In this document: positions 7,601 to 15,983 of the stretch, piece by piece
Layout: each line of letters starts with the position of its first letter
Numbering within the stretch: position 1 is the stretch's first letter
Origin: Deltaproteobacteria bacterium
Lineage (GTDB): Bacteria; Bdellovibrionota_B; Oligoflexia; Oligoflexales; CAIYRB01
Assembly: GCA_016874735.1 (NCBI GenBank)
Contig: VGTI01000012.1
Span: 1 to 64,000 of the forward strand
Direction of reading: 5' to 3'
Length of the DNA stretch: 64,000 nt
Position numbers and translations under genes: made by a program
The notes under the pieces: generated by a model
Told to the model about the DNA's origin: nothing
The model's input: only the letters and a program-made list of their open reading frames with translations
The model's database searches: none

Positions 7601-9986
7601 TTGGTACAACTCAACCACGAGTCAGGTTAAGTACTGGGACGGCTCTGCAGCGATAGCGTTGGGCGCCACTGGCGGTGAAAACTGGGCTGCACCAGGAGCC
7701 ATCGGGGCGACGACACCAAACTCAGGTGCATTCACAAACGTTACAAGTAATGCGCAGTCCGGTTACGAGGCCAAACCGTACGGTGCCAACGCTGGCAACA
7801 CAGGTGAGGTGCGCTTCACCGAGCTAACATCCGGTGGCACCAATTACGTCGGCTTCAAAGCGCCTGACGCCATTGGTGCCAATAAAGTTTGGGTGCTTCC
7901 AGCAGTAGATGGTAACGCAGGACAGGTCCTAAAGACCGATGGTGCCGGTAACTTGGGCTGGGTATCACCGACGTCTGGTACGGTCACAAGTGTGGGTATC
8001 ACAGCGCCCGCAGCGGGCGTGACGGTCAGTGGCGGTCCGATTACGGGATCTGGAAACATGACCCTAGCGCTGGCTAACGACCTCGCAGCGGTCGAGAACA
8101 TAGCGACCACCGGTGGCGTTGAGCGCACGGCTACTGATACTTGGTCGACCTATACGCTCACCGCCGCTGGTAAGGCACTACTTGACGATGCCGATGCGAC
8201 AGCGCAGAGAATAACTTTGGGTCTGGGTGTGCTAGCGACTGCGGCAGCTGTGTCTGGAGGTGTAGCGGGCACGATCACGGACGGTACTATTACCGATGCT
8301 GATCTTTCAGCTTCAGCGAGTATTGGCGATGCAAAACTGGCAACGATCACGACTGCCGGTAAAGTGTCGGGGGCAGCGATTACCTCAGGGACAATTGGGG
8401 GATCAACTGGGATCAATACGTCTGGGAACTTGCTGACCAGTGGGAGTGTGGGGATTGGGACCACAGCGCCTAATTCTAGACTAGAAGTGCAGGGAAAAGT
8501 CACGATCTTTAATTCAAGTGGATCTACTGGTGCAGATGCCCTCACTTTGGGTGTGACTGGGTCCAGTAAATATCTTTTTGCTCAGTACGATACAACAGCG
8601 GATGCCGGCCGCATTGGGGCTTACGACTCCGCTGGATCTGGTGCGATAAAGAACTTATATCTCGCTGCGAGCAACGTTGGGATTGGGACCACCGCCCCAA
8701 GTTCGACTCTTACAGTTAATGGAACCATCGAATCGACTACGGGAGGGATAAAGTTTCCCGACGGTAGTGTCCAAAGCACCTCTGCGACCGGCGGTTCACA
8801 AAATATTGCATCAACTGAATTTACTTCCACATTCACCACAACATCGTCAAGCTGGGTCGATGTCACCGGCTTCAGTGTGACGATCACGCCTTCGCGTACA
8901 GACAGTAAGATACTTTTGTTTGCCAACGTCGTGGCTGGGTTGAATGGCGCCGGATCAGCGGCGTTTCGTCTATTGAGGGGATCCACTGCTATCGCCGTAC
9001 CTCCGACAGTTTCCGGATACAACGCAGTTTCCGGCGCAAATTTAAACAGTGGCACGGACTCAAATAATAATAAGAGCACAACAGTGGTCTTTGTGGATAC
9101 TCCTGGAACAACCAGCACTGTCACGTACAAGATTCAAGTTGCATCGTTTCAGAGCGTGAGTTTAGTTGTGAACGCGCTAGGAGCAGACGCCTCAGGTGCT
9201 GGGTGGTCCCAACGCACTCGGTCGTCTCTTACGGCCGCCGAAATTTCATCGTCAACGATCGCTAGCAGTGGTAGCGGAACCCCAAACTACGTGCCCCTTT
9301 GGAACAGTACCACGGGTCTTGGAAACAGTCCTCTTTCCGTGAGTGCAGGCAATGTCGGTATTGGTACCACGGCGCCTGGCAGCACACTGCAAGTCAACGG
9401 CACGGTCACTGTGGATGGCGGTGGCGCTAACATCGGCTCAATCGCTAATTCTCTCAAATTCGGCGGCTCTGGTTCAGGCGAGGGCGTTGGCTCCAAGCGT
9501 AGCGCTGGCGGCAACCAGTACGGCCTCGATTTTTACACCAGCAGTATTTCACGCATGTCGATAAATCCAGTGGGAAACGTCGGGATTGGGACGACTGACC
9601 CAGGGGCTAACCTTGACGTAAACGGTTCCATCAAAAGTCCAATGTGGAAAGCCACCCAGTTGATGAACTCAACTCCTGGTGCCTTGCCCCTGACAAGTGC
9701 ATCGTTCACTACCGGTGGTGGCACACTTATGATTTTTGCCTCGGGTGCCGGTTATGCCGTAACGCTCCAACAAATCGGAATGTCCGTAGCAATCGATAAC
9801 GTGGTGAAGGGCTACGCTAAATCCTTTACAAACGAGACAAGTAGCCACAAGGCTTTTGCAGCAAATGCGATATTAGTCACTGGAATTTCCGCAGGGTCAC
9901 ACACCATAACTCTAAGCGCTTGGAATAATACCGTGACTAACTTTGATGATTTCTTTAGTGTCACAGTCCTTGAGTTGCCTTTTTAA
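4692..9986 (+). CDS. Giant secreted fibre/adhesin A with tandem 292-residue modules
   Basis: A 1764-residue exported protein. Residues 1-36 are a signal peptide (positive start, long hydrophobic helix, AVARAEA cleavage region). A conserved N-terminal domain follows (YPLSYSGRLTLPGGEPMQG). The central part has two complete 292-residue modules plus a partial third, each beginning LNKAGDTL and containing TDPTG...DKGKTWF, YYRGDKSWQELNTSSVTESGTSLYYNDAR and LSSTDWNAFNAKQNALGY. The C-terminal part has several phage-tail-fibre-like GxVGIGTTAPxxxLxVxG repeats and ends in a beta-rich tip (TVLELPF). Such proteins are presumed trimeric surface fibres used in adhesion. After the stop, the same frame stays open for 92 more codons. 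Anchoring and secretion route beyond Sec are not visible. Confidence 0.85.
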   Translation: MARVETKQVRIISVLVSALVMVVLVVFSSAVARAEATIYPLSYSGRLTLPGGEPMQGPVDMQVKFWDAVSGGNPLASAFPFNAVTLNQGVFQIQIPTGSDDIAAIFGDGTKTVFIEVTAKGVTYPRQEFSYVPLALRVPVDMKTVAFDSDGKLKVVIPSRPSLDKVLSVDNAGKFAWESLAVNSLQNKPVSQQVPSSGQVLTYDGSQWVPQTVNHGGSVTSTSITAGAGLTGGTITTSGTIGLAPTGVTAGTYARALVVVDSTGRITSASSGAPIDLASDVAGVLPVAKGGTGADLSSTGGARQYLKQVSAGGVVSVGTIAAEDVTQALGYTPLNKAGDTLTGALTLGSYSTDPTGLQASDKGKTWFNATTNQIKYWDGSAAVALGVAGSGLTSLNGQSGNTQTFATPVVTGNAPDWSSSGNTHTLSIPLASAANVTAGLISNADYTNFKNKVAEVAQGTGIAVSTASGTATVGLTNTAVVAGSYSRANITVDAQGRLTGAMNAAAIIDADIATNASIAQGKISGLSTSLAGKENTVSAGTSTQYYRGDKSWQELNTSSVTESGTSLYYNDARTRSALSATGPITYGVMSGAIGITQAGSAADGYLSSTDWNAFNAKQNALGYTPLNKAGDTLTGTLTLGTYPTDPTGLVSGDKGKTWFNSNTNQIKYWDGSSALALGVAGSGLSSLNGQSGNTQTFATPGVTGNAPDWSSAGNTHTLNIPLASAANVTAGLLSNADYTSFKNKVSDVAPGTGIAVSSASGTATVSLNNTAVVAGSYTRANITVDAQGRLTGAVSAAAIVDSDIAANAAIAQNKISGLSTSLAGKENTVSAGTSTQYYRGDKSWQELNTSSVTESGTSLYYNDARARSALSGTAPVTYSVMSGAIGITQAGSAANGYLSSTDWNAFNAKQNALGYTPLNKAGDTLSGALDAGGSDISNTGNIQLAAAKTLGFGVYATDPTGLGAGDKGKTWYNSTTSQVKYWDGSAAIALGATGGENWAAPGAIGATTPNSGAFTNVTSNAQSGYEAKPYGANAGNTGEVRFTELTSGGTNYVGFKAPDAIGANKVWVLPAVDGNAGQVLKTDGAGNLGWVSPTSGTVTSVGITAPAAGVTVSGGPITGSGNMTLALANDLAAVENIATTGGVERTATDTWSTYTLTAAGKALLDDADATAQRITLGLGVLATAAAVSGGVAGTITDGTITDADLSASASIGDAKLATITTAGKVSGAAITSGTIGGSTGINTSGNLLTSGSVGIGTTAPNSRLEVQGKVTIFNSSGSTGADALTLGVTGSSKYLFAQYDTTADAGRIGAYDSAGSGAIKNLYLAASNVGIGTTAPSSTLTVNGTIESTTGGIKFPDGSVQSTSATGGSQNIASTEFTSTFTTTSSSWVDVTGFSVTITPSRTDSKILLFANVVAGLNGAGSAAFRLLRGSTAIAVPPTVSGYNAVSGANLNSGTDSNNNKSTTVVFVDTPGTTSTVTYKIQVASFQSVSLVVNALGADASGAGWSQRTRSSLTAAEISSSTIASSGSGTPNYVPLWNSTTGLGNSPLSVSAGNVGIGTTAPGSTLQVNGTVTVDGGGANIGSIANSLKFGGSGSGEGVGSKRSAGGNQYGLDFYTSSISRMSINPVGNVGIGTTDPGANLDVNGSIKSPMWKATQLMNSTPGALPLTSASFTTGGGTLMIFASGAGYAVTLQQIGMSVAIDNVVKGYAKSFTNETSSHKAFAANAILVTGISAGSHTITLSAWNNTVTNFDDFFSVTVLELPF
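5691..7442 (+). repeat. Tandem 876-bp repeats in fibre A
   Basis: Two head-to-tail units, 5691-6566 and 6567-7442, both exactly 876 bp (292 codons), measured from the CTCAATAA that encodes the start of LNKAGD. A partial third unit starts at 7443. The exact register keeps the reading frame, so unit number can change by recombination without breaking the gene. Confidence 0.85.
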
Positions 9987-10265
9987 TCGCAACCCGTCGT
10001 CATCTTTCAGAAATCCGATGATGTCATATTATTTAGGATCGACACAGGCGAACCAATCTGCAACACAAGCGGCGTTAACTTTAATTCCAATTCTCAGGCG
10101 CGGTTTATTTTCCGCGGCAACATCAAAGCGGACTGCATCACGAACGATACTTCCTGGGGCTTCGGAATCAACGGCTGGTCTGGCACCTGCGGCACCGGGG
10201 TGGTCACCTATGCCGCCGGAGGCGGTCGCACCTACTTCCAACAGACGGCGGTGTGGATCAAATAG
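9987..10265 (+). pseudogene. Orphan fibre C-terminal module, in frame behind fibre A stop
   Basis: Ninety-two sense codons follow the TAA of fibre A in the same frame and end at TAG (10263-10265). The encoded piece starts SQPVVIFQKSDDVILFRIDTG and has three Cys residues, a Gly/Ser/Asn-rich middle and the ending QQTAVWIK, which looks like a small folded tip domain. It has no start or ribosome site of its own. It is either the remnant of an older or alternative fibre tip, or the product of stop readthrough. Confidence 0.55.
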
Positions 10266-10346
10266 TCCATATACACCCCAGCATTGCAGCTGGAACACGG
10301 ATTATCGGGCGTTGCAGCAACTCTAGTCTCTGTGGTTTAGCTGTTC

Positions 10347-10725
10347 TTATCCACAATTAAGACTGAAGTTACCCGGGCCATTATCCGCGCGAAAGCTATC
10401 GTGCTGGCCTTTGCGCTTGGGCTGCGGATATTTTGATTTACCGGTAAAAAACCGGTTAAATGCTGTCCCTAGATTTTTAATGGCTTGCTGCGGCGCCACC
10501 TTGGTGACGTCTAACATCCACGGGAATTGCTCCCGCTTAACCGCATTGAGCCTTTTGCGGAGTCCGGCTTCGCTCAGTTTTTCACCGGCCTCATAACTTT
10601 GCTTCCACTCATGCAACGCCCAGTAATGTCTAGTTTGGTGCGAACCTAACAGCACCAGCACTGCGGGCGCAGTAGATGCGTTGCTGGACGTTGAGATTCA
10701 GAGCTGTCTTATGAGCAATAATCAA
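10347..10725 (-). pseudogene. TnpB (IS605/IS607 OrfB) N-terminal remnant
   Basis: The frame opens at a TTG (10725) overlapping the tnpA stop and reads AHKTALNLNVQQRIYCARS then AGAVRFAPN, the usual TnpB start. It then hits a stop and shifts frame. The next frame continues WALHEWKQSYEAGEKLSEAG and KVAPQQAIKNLGTAFNRFF, the helix-turn-helix part of TnpB. About 10 extra bases separate Asn from Trp, where family members have them adjacent. Sequence ends at about 125 residues, so the RuvC-like nuclease part is absent. The gene is dead and no guide-RNA end is expected. Confidence 0.72.
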
Positions 10726-11249
10726 GGACCTGGATCCGCTGCGGCTGTGAACGCTTTATGAGCACGACGTTTAGCACCGCGACGCCCGTATAATCGCGCA
10801 CAAAAACTTGTTAGAATATCGATCATATCCCTCGATAAATCGGGAACTAAATCGTCGTCGATTTCTTGTTCATCGACCACTATAAGCTTTCGTCCCGCAG
10901 ATGCCAGTGACATCTCAATATACTCAAAGCCGAAGCTGACAAGTCGCTCGCGATGCTCAACGATAATAAACTTGATGGATGGATCAGCTAGCAATTTGAG
11001 CAGTCGGGGCCGCCTACCATTTAAACCTGAGGCTACTTCCGTGATGACAGCGCTAACCGGCAATTGCCTGCCGACGGCATAACTAGTCAAGCGACCGACT
11101 TGACGCTCAATATCAGTCTTCCGATCATGAGAACTTACTCGTGCATAGATGGCGACGGCCCCTGAGCTTGCTGCGTTATTTTGCTCAACGATAATCGTAC
11201 CAGTTGGGAGCTGAGTAGCAGGAACGGGGAGCCTACCTTGCTGCCACAT
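10722..11249 (-). CDS. tnpA: IS607-type serine recombinase TnpA, N-terminally truncated
   Basis: A 175-residue protein with AIYARVSSHDRKTDIERQ, the catalytic Ser region of IS607-type resolvases (Ser39/40 here), followed by family-like segments (EVASGLNGRRP, IIVEHRERLVSFGFEYIE). Family members carry a MerR-like DNA-binding helix domain before this; only its last part remains (MWQQGRLPVPATQLPTGTIIV). An in-frame stop lies 14 codons above the ATG, so the missing part is not simply a wrong start. The Asp and Arg residues of the catalytic domain look present. Together with the broken tnpB it forms an inactive IS607 element. Confidence 0.75.
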   Translation of the reverse strand: MWQQGRLPVPATQLPTGTIIVEQNNAASSGAVAIYARVSSHDRKTDIERQVGRLTSYAVGRQLPVSAVITEVASGLNGRRPRLLKLLADPSIKFIIVEHRERLVSFGFEYIEMSLASAGRKLIVVDEQEIDDDLVPDLSRDMIDILTSFCARLYGRRGAKRRAHKAFTAAADPGP

Positions 11250-11477
11250 GCGCCCTACAGAAAAAATCTGGTATCAAGCGGTCAGGCACCTTTAGGAACC
11301 CACCGAAACCACTGACAGGCCGATTCGTGGCGCATCCCTGATCCTCGCTTAACCCTATTTTATGACCAAAAAAATATATCAATTAGACTAATTTAAGGCC
11401 ATAAAATATAATTTAAATGGCTGTATTTGGGACAAAAAATATTTGTCCAATAGTTCTAATTACTTAAGAGATCGTCA

Positions 11478-12794
11478 ATGAGACGTCATCGCTTACAGGA
11501 TTTAATCGAGTGGAAGAACCGGGCCACCCGCAAACCCTTGCTGGTGCGCGGCGCGAGGCAGGTGGGCAAAAGTTACCTGGTCCGGGCTTTTGGGTTAGAG
11601 CACTTCCGCAACGTCGTCGAGATCAATTTTGAAATGCGCCCCGATCTGGCGTCGTTATTCGCCGGAAGCCTTGAGCCACAGCGGCTGGTGCGCGACATTA
11701 AAATTGCGACACAGCAGGAGATTCACCCAGGTGAGACGCTCCTCTTTTTCGACGAGATCCAACTCGTGCCGCAGTCGCTGACGGCGCTACGTTATTTCTA
11801 CGAGAAGATGCCCGAGCTACACGTGATTGCAGCCGGGTCGCTTATGGAATTTGCGATAGAGGAAGTTGGCATTCCGGTCGGACGAGTCGAATCCTTGTAT
11901 TTGTATCCGATGAATTTCGCCGAGTTTTTGGAGGCCCGCGGTCAGAAAGAATTATGCAGTCTGCTAGATGATCATGGCGGCAACGATCCAATCAGCGAAT
12001 TTGCCCATAAACAGTTTTTGACGTTCTTATCAGAATACTTTGCCATAGGAGGTATGCCAGAAGCCACGCGAGTCTGGTCAGAGACCCAAGACCTTGTGAG
12101 TGTTGCACGCGTGCATAGCACGTTAGTTGAAAATTACAGACAAGACTTCCCGAAATATGCCCGTCGTGCACAAGTCAAATATGTCGAAACCGTGTTCCAA
12201 TCCATCCCCCGTCTACTTGGACGAAAGTTTGTCTATTCTCATATCGATCCCAGCATTAAAGCTCGCGATCTCAAGGCCGCTTTGCAACTTTTATCAAAGG
12301 CAGGAGTTGTACACTTAGTGCACCATACCAGCGCTAACGGTATCCCTTTAGGTGCAGAGACAAAAACCGACGTTTATAAGGTGATCTTTCTCGACGTAGC
12401 ACTAGCGCAGTCACTTCTAGGTTTACAACAAGGTGCGTGGATCTTGGATTCAGCGACCCAGTTTGCAAATCGTGGAGCGATCGTCGAGAGTTTTGTCGGC
12501 CAGGAGATCCTGGCAGCAGGCCCGGCACAGATTCGAGGCGAGCTTTTCTACTGGGTTAGAGAGAAGTCCACAAGTTTGGCCGAGGTTGACTATATCTGTA
12601 CCAAACGCGACCAAATTCTACCGATTGAAGTTAAAAGTGGTAGCAGACGTCGAGGCAAGAGCGTGCAAATACTCTTAAGTGAAAAACCTAACATCAAAGA
12701 GTATCGTCAGGTCTCAATCGATAACTTTCATAGCTTGAGGCACGGCATTAACATCCCTCTATATGCTGTACAACGCTTGATCCAGGGACCCTAG
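11478..12794 (+). CDS. AAA-family ATPase with DUF4143 domain
   Basis: A 438-residue protein. Walker A is GARQVGKSY at residues 25-33; Walker B is LLFFDEIQ with Asp92-Glu93; a sensor-like AAGSLMEF follows. The second half is the DUF4143 region, ending in EVDYICTKRDQILPIEVKSG, a PD-(D/E)xK-like motif often seen at the end of this family. Proteins of this kind are common, mobile in distribution, and without a settled function; some lie near toxin-like or defence genes. The gene sits between an IS607 remnant and fibre B. The upstream 200 bases are AT-rich and a weak AAGAGA ribosome site precedes ATG, both suggesting recent acquisition. Confidence 0.85.
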   Translation: MRRHRLQDLIEWKNRATRKPLLVRGARQVGKSYLVRAFGLEHFRNVVEINFEMRPDLASLFAGSLEPQRLVRDIKIATQQEIHPGETLLFFDEIQLVPQSLTALRYFYEKMPELHVIAAGSLMEFAIEEVGIPVGRVESLYLYPMNFAEFLEARGQKELCSLLDDHGGNDPISEFAHKQFLTFLSEYFAIGGMPEATRVWSETQDLVSVARVHSTLVENYRQDFPKYARRAQVKYVETVFQSIPRLLGRKFVYSHIDPSIKARDLKAALQLLSKAGVVHLVHHTSANGIPLGAETKTDVYKVIFLDVALAQSLLGLQQGAWILDSATQFANRGAIVESFVGQEILAAGPAQIRGELFYWVREKSTSLAEVDYICTKRDQILPIEVKSGSRRRGKSVQILLSEKPNIKEYRQVSIDNFHSLRHGINIPLYAVQRLIQGP

Positions 12795-12841
12795 TCATAC
12801 AAGCTTATTTTGCCCGATCGATGCTTCCAGTCCTAACCTCC

Positions 12842-13010
12842 CAAAATCTCAGCTCTACTGTGCAGCGAAAGCGCTAGAATTATCTGAAATTATTTCAGTA
12901 AATTTGGCTGCTTAAGGATCAGCCTAAAGTTTTGCTCCGCCCTGCCGATCCACTTTACATAAGAACGGGACCTCCCGGTAAATGATTCCAGGCCCTTAAC
13001 CGAGGCGCCG
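12842..13010 (+). promoter_or_regulatory. Duplicated leader of fibre gene B
   Basis: This is the second copy of the 169-base leader described before fibre A. Similarity is patchy in the first half and close to identical over the last 80 bases (gccgatcc, cctcccggtaaatgattccaggccc, GAGG before ATG). The first half has drifted more than the coding sequence that follows, so the duplication covers at least leader plus N-terminal domain. Confidence 0.5.
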
Positions 13011-15983
13011 ATGGCGACAGTGGAAACTAAACAAATGCGCATTGTCTCATTGCTGGTGTCAGCACTGGTGATGGTTGTACTTGTCGTGTTTAGTTCGGCT
13101 GTCGCGCGAGCGGAAGCTACCATTTATCCCCTCAGCTACTCGGGGCGATTGACACTTCCTGGTGGTGAGCCCATGCAAGGGTCTGTCGATATGCAGGTGA
13201 AGTTTTGGGATGCCGTGAACGGTGGTAATCTGCTAGCGAGTGCGTTTCCATTTAATGCCGTCTCTTTGAATCAAGGCGTATTTCAGATTCAAATACCGAC
13301 AGGAAGTGACGACATCGCCGCTATCTTTGGTGACGGCACAAAGACCGTCTTTATCGAGGTGACAGCTAAAGATTTTGCTTATCCACGGCAAGAATTTATC
13401 TATGTGCCACTAGCGCTGCGTGTACCAGTCGATATGAAGACGGTGGCCTTTGATAGCGACGGCAAACTCAAGGTGGTCATTCCGGCGCGTCCTTCTATAG
13501 ACAAAGTACTCAGCGTTGACAACGCTGGTAAGTTTGCCTGGGAATCGTTGGCTGTGAGCACTCTGCAAAATCAACCCGTGTCCCAGCAGGTACCGTCATC
13601 TGGCCAGGTACTGACCTATGACGGGAGTCAGTGGGTGCCGCAGACTATAAATCAGGGTGGCTCTGTGACGAGTACTTCCATCACTGCAGGTGTGGGGTTA
13701 ACTGGCGGGACCATCACGACTAGCGGCACGATCGGTCTCGCTCCAACCGGCGTGACAGCCGGAACTTACGCCCGTGCTCAAGTGGTGGTCGATAGTACAG
13801 GACGCATCACAAGTGCGACCAGCGGTGCATCGATCGATCTTGCGAGTGATGTGGCAGGAGTCTTGCCGGTGGCTAAAGGTGGTACGGGCGCATCATCAAT
13901 CGTGGCTAATAGCGTGGTACTCGGTAGTGGCACTAATCCGGTGCAATCTGTAGCTCCAGGCACAAGCGGCAACGTTCTAACATCCAATGGCACGACCTGG
14001 ACCAGTGCGACCGTGCCTCAAGCAAATAGTTCCACAACTGGTTACCTTAGCGCGGGAGACTGGACGAGCTTCAGTCTTAAGCAACCACCCGGCAATTACT
14101 TGATAGCACTGACTGGTGATGTGACGACCTCTAGTTTTAACGCGGGATCAGCAACGGCGACTCTGGCTAGCGTGGCGATCCAGGGGACATCAACCAAAGT
14201 GACTTACGATGTAAAGGGGCGTGTAACTTCTGGGGCGACGTTAGAGCCAGCGGATATTCCGCCACTAAGCACGGGGAAAATCACCTCTGGAACTTTGCCA
14301 GTAGCACTGGGTGGTACCGGAACCGATCTAACCAGTACAGGTGGAGCGCGGCAGTATCTTAAACAGACGAGCGCAGGTGGTGTAGTTTCGGTCGGGACCA
14401 TAGCCGCGGAGGATATCACCCAGGCGCTTGGATTTACGCCACTCAATAAGTCCGGTGATACGCTGACTGGCGCATTGACGCTTGAAACTTTTACCTCCGA
14501 TCCCTCAGGTCTTCAGGTAGCAGATAAAGGCAAAACCTGGTTTAACTCAAATACGAATCAGATCAAGTACTGGGATGGCTCAACTGCAATAGCACTTGGT
14601 ATTGCTGGATCAGGGCTAACTAGCCTCAACGGTCAGTCCGGGAATACCCAAACATTTGCGACGCCAGGTGTGACTGGGAATGCTCCCGATTGGTCCTCAG
14701 CTGGCAACACCCATACGCTCAATATCCCGCTGGCATCCTCGGCAAGTGTCACGGCGGGTTTACTATCAAACGCAGACTATACGAGTTTTAAAAACAAGGT
14801 GAGTGACGTGGCGCCGGGCACTGGCATCGCAGTGTCCTCAGCCAGTGGCACTGCTACCGTAAGCTTAAATAACACAGCCGTCGTCGCTGGGAGCTACACT
14901 AGGGCCAATATCACCGTCGATGCCCAGGGGCGTTTGACGGGAGCGGTGAGTGCTGCGGCGATCGTGGATAGCGATATTGCGGCAAACGCTGCGATTGCTC
15001 AAAATAAAATCTCAGGCCTGAGCACTTCACTAGCGGGTAAAGAAAACACCATCTCTGCGGGCACCAGCACGCAGTACTACCGCGGTGACAAGTCGTGGCA
15101 GGAACTTAATACGTCCTCAGTCACTGAGAGTGGCACGAGCCTCTACTACAATGACGCACGCGCACGAAGCGCCCTGAGTGCAACGGGACCCATTACCTAC
15201 GGTGTGCTGAGTGGAGCCATTGGTATCACCCAGGCTGGCAGTGCAGCAAGTGGTTATCTTTCGTCCACGGATTGGAATGCGTTTAACGCGAAGCAAAATG
15301 CGCTTGGTTACACGCCACTCAACAAGGCCGGCGATACGCTGACCGGCACTTTGACCCTTGGCTCCTATGCCACTGACCCCACGGGTATGGTATCAGGCGA
15401 CAAAGGCAAAACCTGGTTCAACTCAAATACGAATCAGATTAAGTACTGGGACGGGTCTAACGCACTGGCACTCGGTGTAGCTGGCTCTGGACTTACTAGT
15501 CTCAACGGTCAGTCCGGTAACACCCAAACATTCGCTACCCCCGGCACATCAGGTAACGCCCCCGATTGGTCTTCATCCGGCAACACCCATACGCTTAATA
15601 TCCCGCTGGCATCCGTGGCAAGCGTCACGGCGGGATTACTATCAAACGCGGACTACGCGAGTTTTAAAAACAAGGTAGCCGAAGTCGTGCAGGGCACCGG
15701 CATCGCAGTATCAACAGTCAGTGGCGCGGCCACGGTCAGCCTTGCAAGCGTTGGTAGCGCAGGTAGCTATGCTAAGGTAACGACCGATGCTCTGGGCCGC
15801 GTGATTAGCGGTACAACTCTCAGTGCCATCGATCTCCCGCCCCACAGTGCTGATCTGATCGCATCTGGAACGCTTAATGTCCTCAACGGAGGCACTGGTG
15901 TCACCTCACTTGCTACCAACAGCGTCATCCTGGGCAAACGGCACCGGCCCGGTGCAGTCCGTAGCTCCTGGCGCCAGCGGTAG
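13011..15983 (+). CDS. Fibre/adhesin B, 5' part before a frameshift
   Basis: Paralogue of fibre A with the same signal peptide and N-terminal domain (about 95% alike over the first 200 residues). The next section differs from A: an extra block at about residues 300-440 (NSVVLGSGTNPVQSVAPGTSG, then GDVTTSS) replaces part of it. One complete 876-bp module and a partial second follow. The normal frame is lost at 15936-15938 (ggcAAAcgg), where one extra A turns the expected GNGTGPVQS into GKRHRP and leads to a stop at 15983. Reading continues one base over in the 15877-17613 frame. The shift site is not a long homopolymer, so either a real mutation or a sequencing error fits better than programmed slippage. 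Confidence 0.8.
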   Translation: MATVETKQMRIVSLLVSALVMVVLVVFSSAVARAEATIYPLSYSGRLTLPGGEPMQGSVDMQVKFWDAVNGGNLLASAFPFNAVSLNQGVFQIQIPTGSDDIAAIFGDGTKTVFIEVTAKDFAYPRQEFIYVPLALRVPVDMKTVAFDSDGKLKVVIPARPSIDKVLSVDNAGKFAWESLAVSTLQNQPVSQQVPSSGQVLTYDGSQWVPQTINQGGSVTSTSITAGVGLTGGTITTSGTIGLAPTGVTAGTYARAQVVVDSTGRITSATSGASIDLASDVAGVLPVAKGGTGASSIVANSVVLGSGTNPVQSVAPGTSGNVLTSNGTTWTSATVPQANSSTTGYLSAGDWTSFSLKQPPGNYLIALTGDVTTSSFNAGSATATLASVAIQGTSTKVTYDVKGRVTSGATLEPADIPPLSTGKITSGTLPVALGGTGTDLTSTGGARQYLKQTSAGGVVSVGTIAAEDITQALGFTPLNKSGDTLTGALTLETFTSDPSGLQVADKGKTWFNSNTNQIKYWDGSTAIALGIAGSGLTSLNGQSGNTQTFATPGVTGNAPDWSSAGNTHTLNIPLASSASVTAGLLSNADYTSFKNKVSDVAPGTGIAVSSASGTATVSLNNTAVVAGSYTRANITVDAQGRLTGAVSAAAIVDSDIAANAAIAQNKISGLSTSLAGKENTISAGTSTQYYRGDKSWQELNTSSVTESGTSLYYNDARARSALSATGPITYGVLSGAIGITQAGSAASGYLSSTDWNAFNAKQNALGYTPLNKAGDTLTGTLTLGSYATDPTGMVSGDKGKTWFNSNTNQIKYWDGSNALALGVAGSGLTSLNGQSGNTQTFATPGTSGNAPDWSSSGNTHTLNIPLASVASVTAGLLSNADYASFKNKVAEVVQGTGIAVSTVSGAATVSLASVGSAGSYAKVTTDALGRVISGTTLSAIDLPPHSADLIASGTLNVLNGGTGVTSLATNSVILGKRHRPGAVRSSWRQR
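14442..15317 (+). repeat. 876-bp fibre module in gene B
   Basis: A single unit of the same length and register as the two in fibre A, followed by a partial unit from 15318. Positions 14772-15050 of this unit are identical by eye to 6897-7175 of fibre A. Confidence 0.8.

Noticed and set aside
5333-9724. Long open frames on the - strand across fibre A
   Set aside because: They mirror the repetitive, Ala/Val/Thr-rich fibre sequence, lack ribosome sites and resemble no protein family; they are shadows of the fibre gene.
10349-10358. TTATCCACA, a perfect DnaA-box match, and a related TATCCACA at 30489
   Set aside because: Single boxes without clustering, AT-rich unwinding sequence or dnaA/dnaN neighbours; the second lies in the inner part of an insertion-sequence end. 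A 14-base match between the two is expected by chance in 64 kb.
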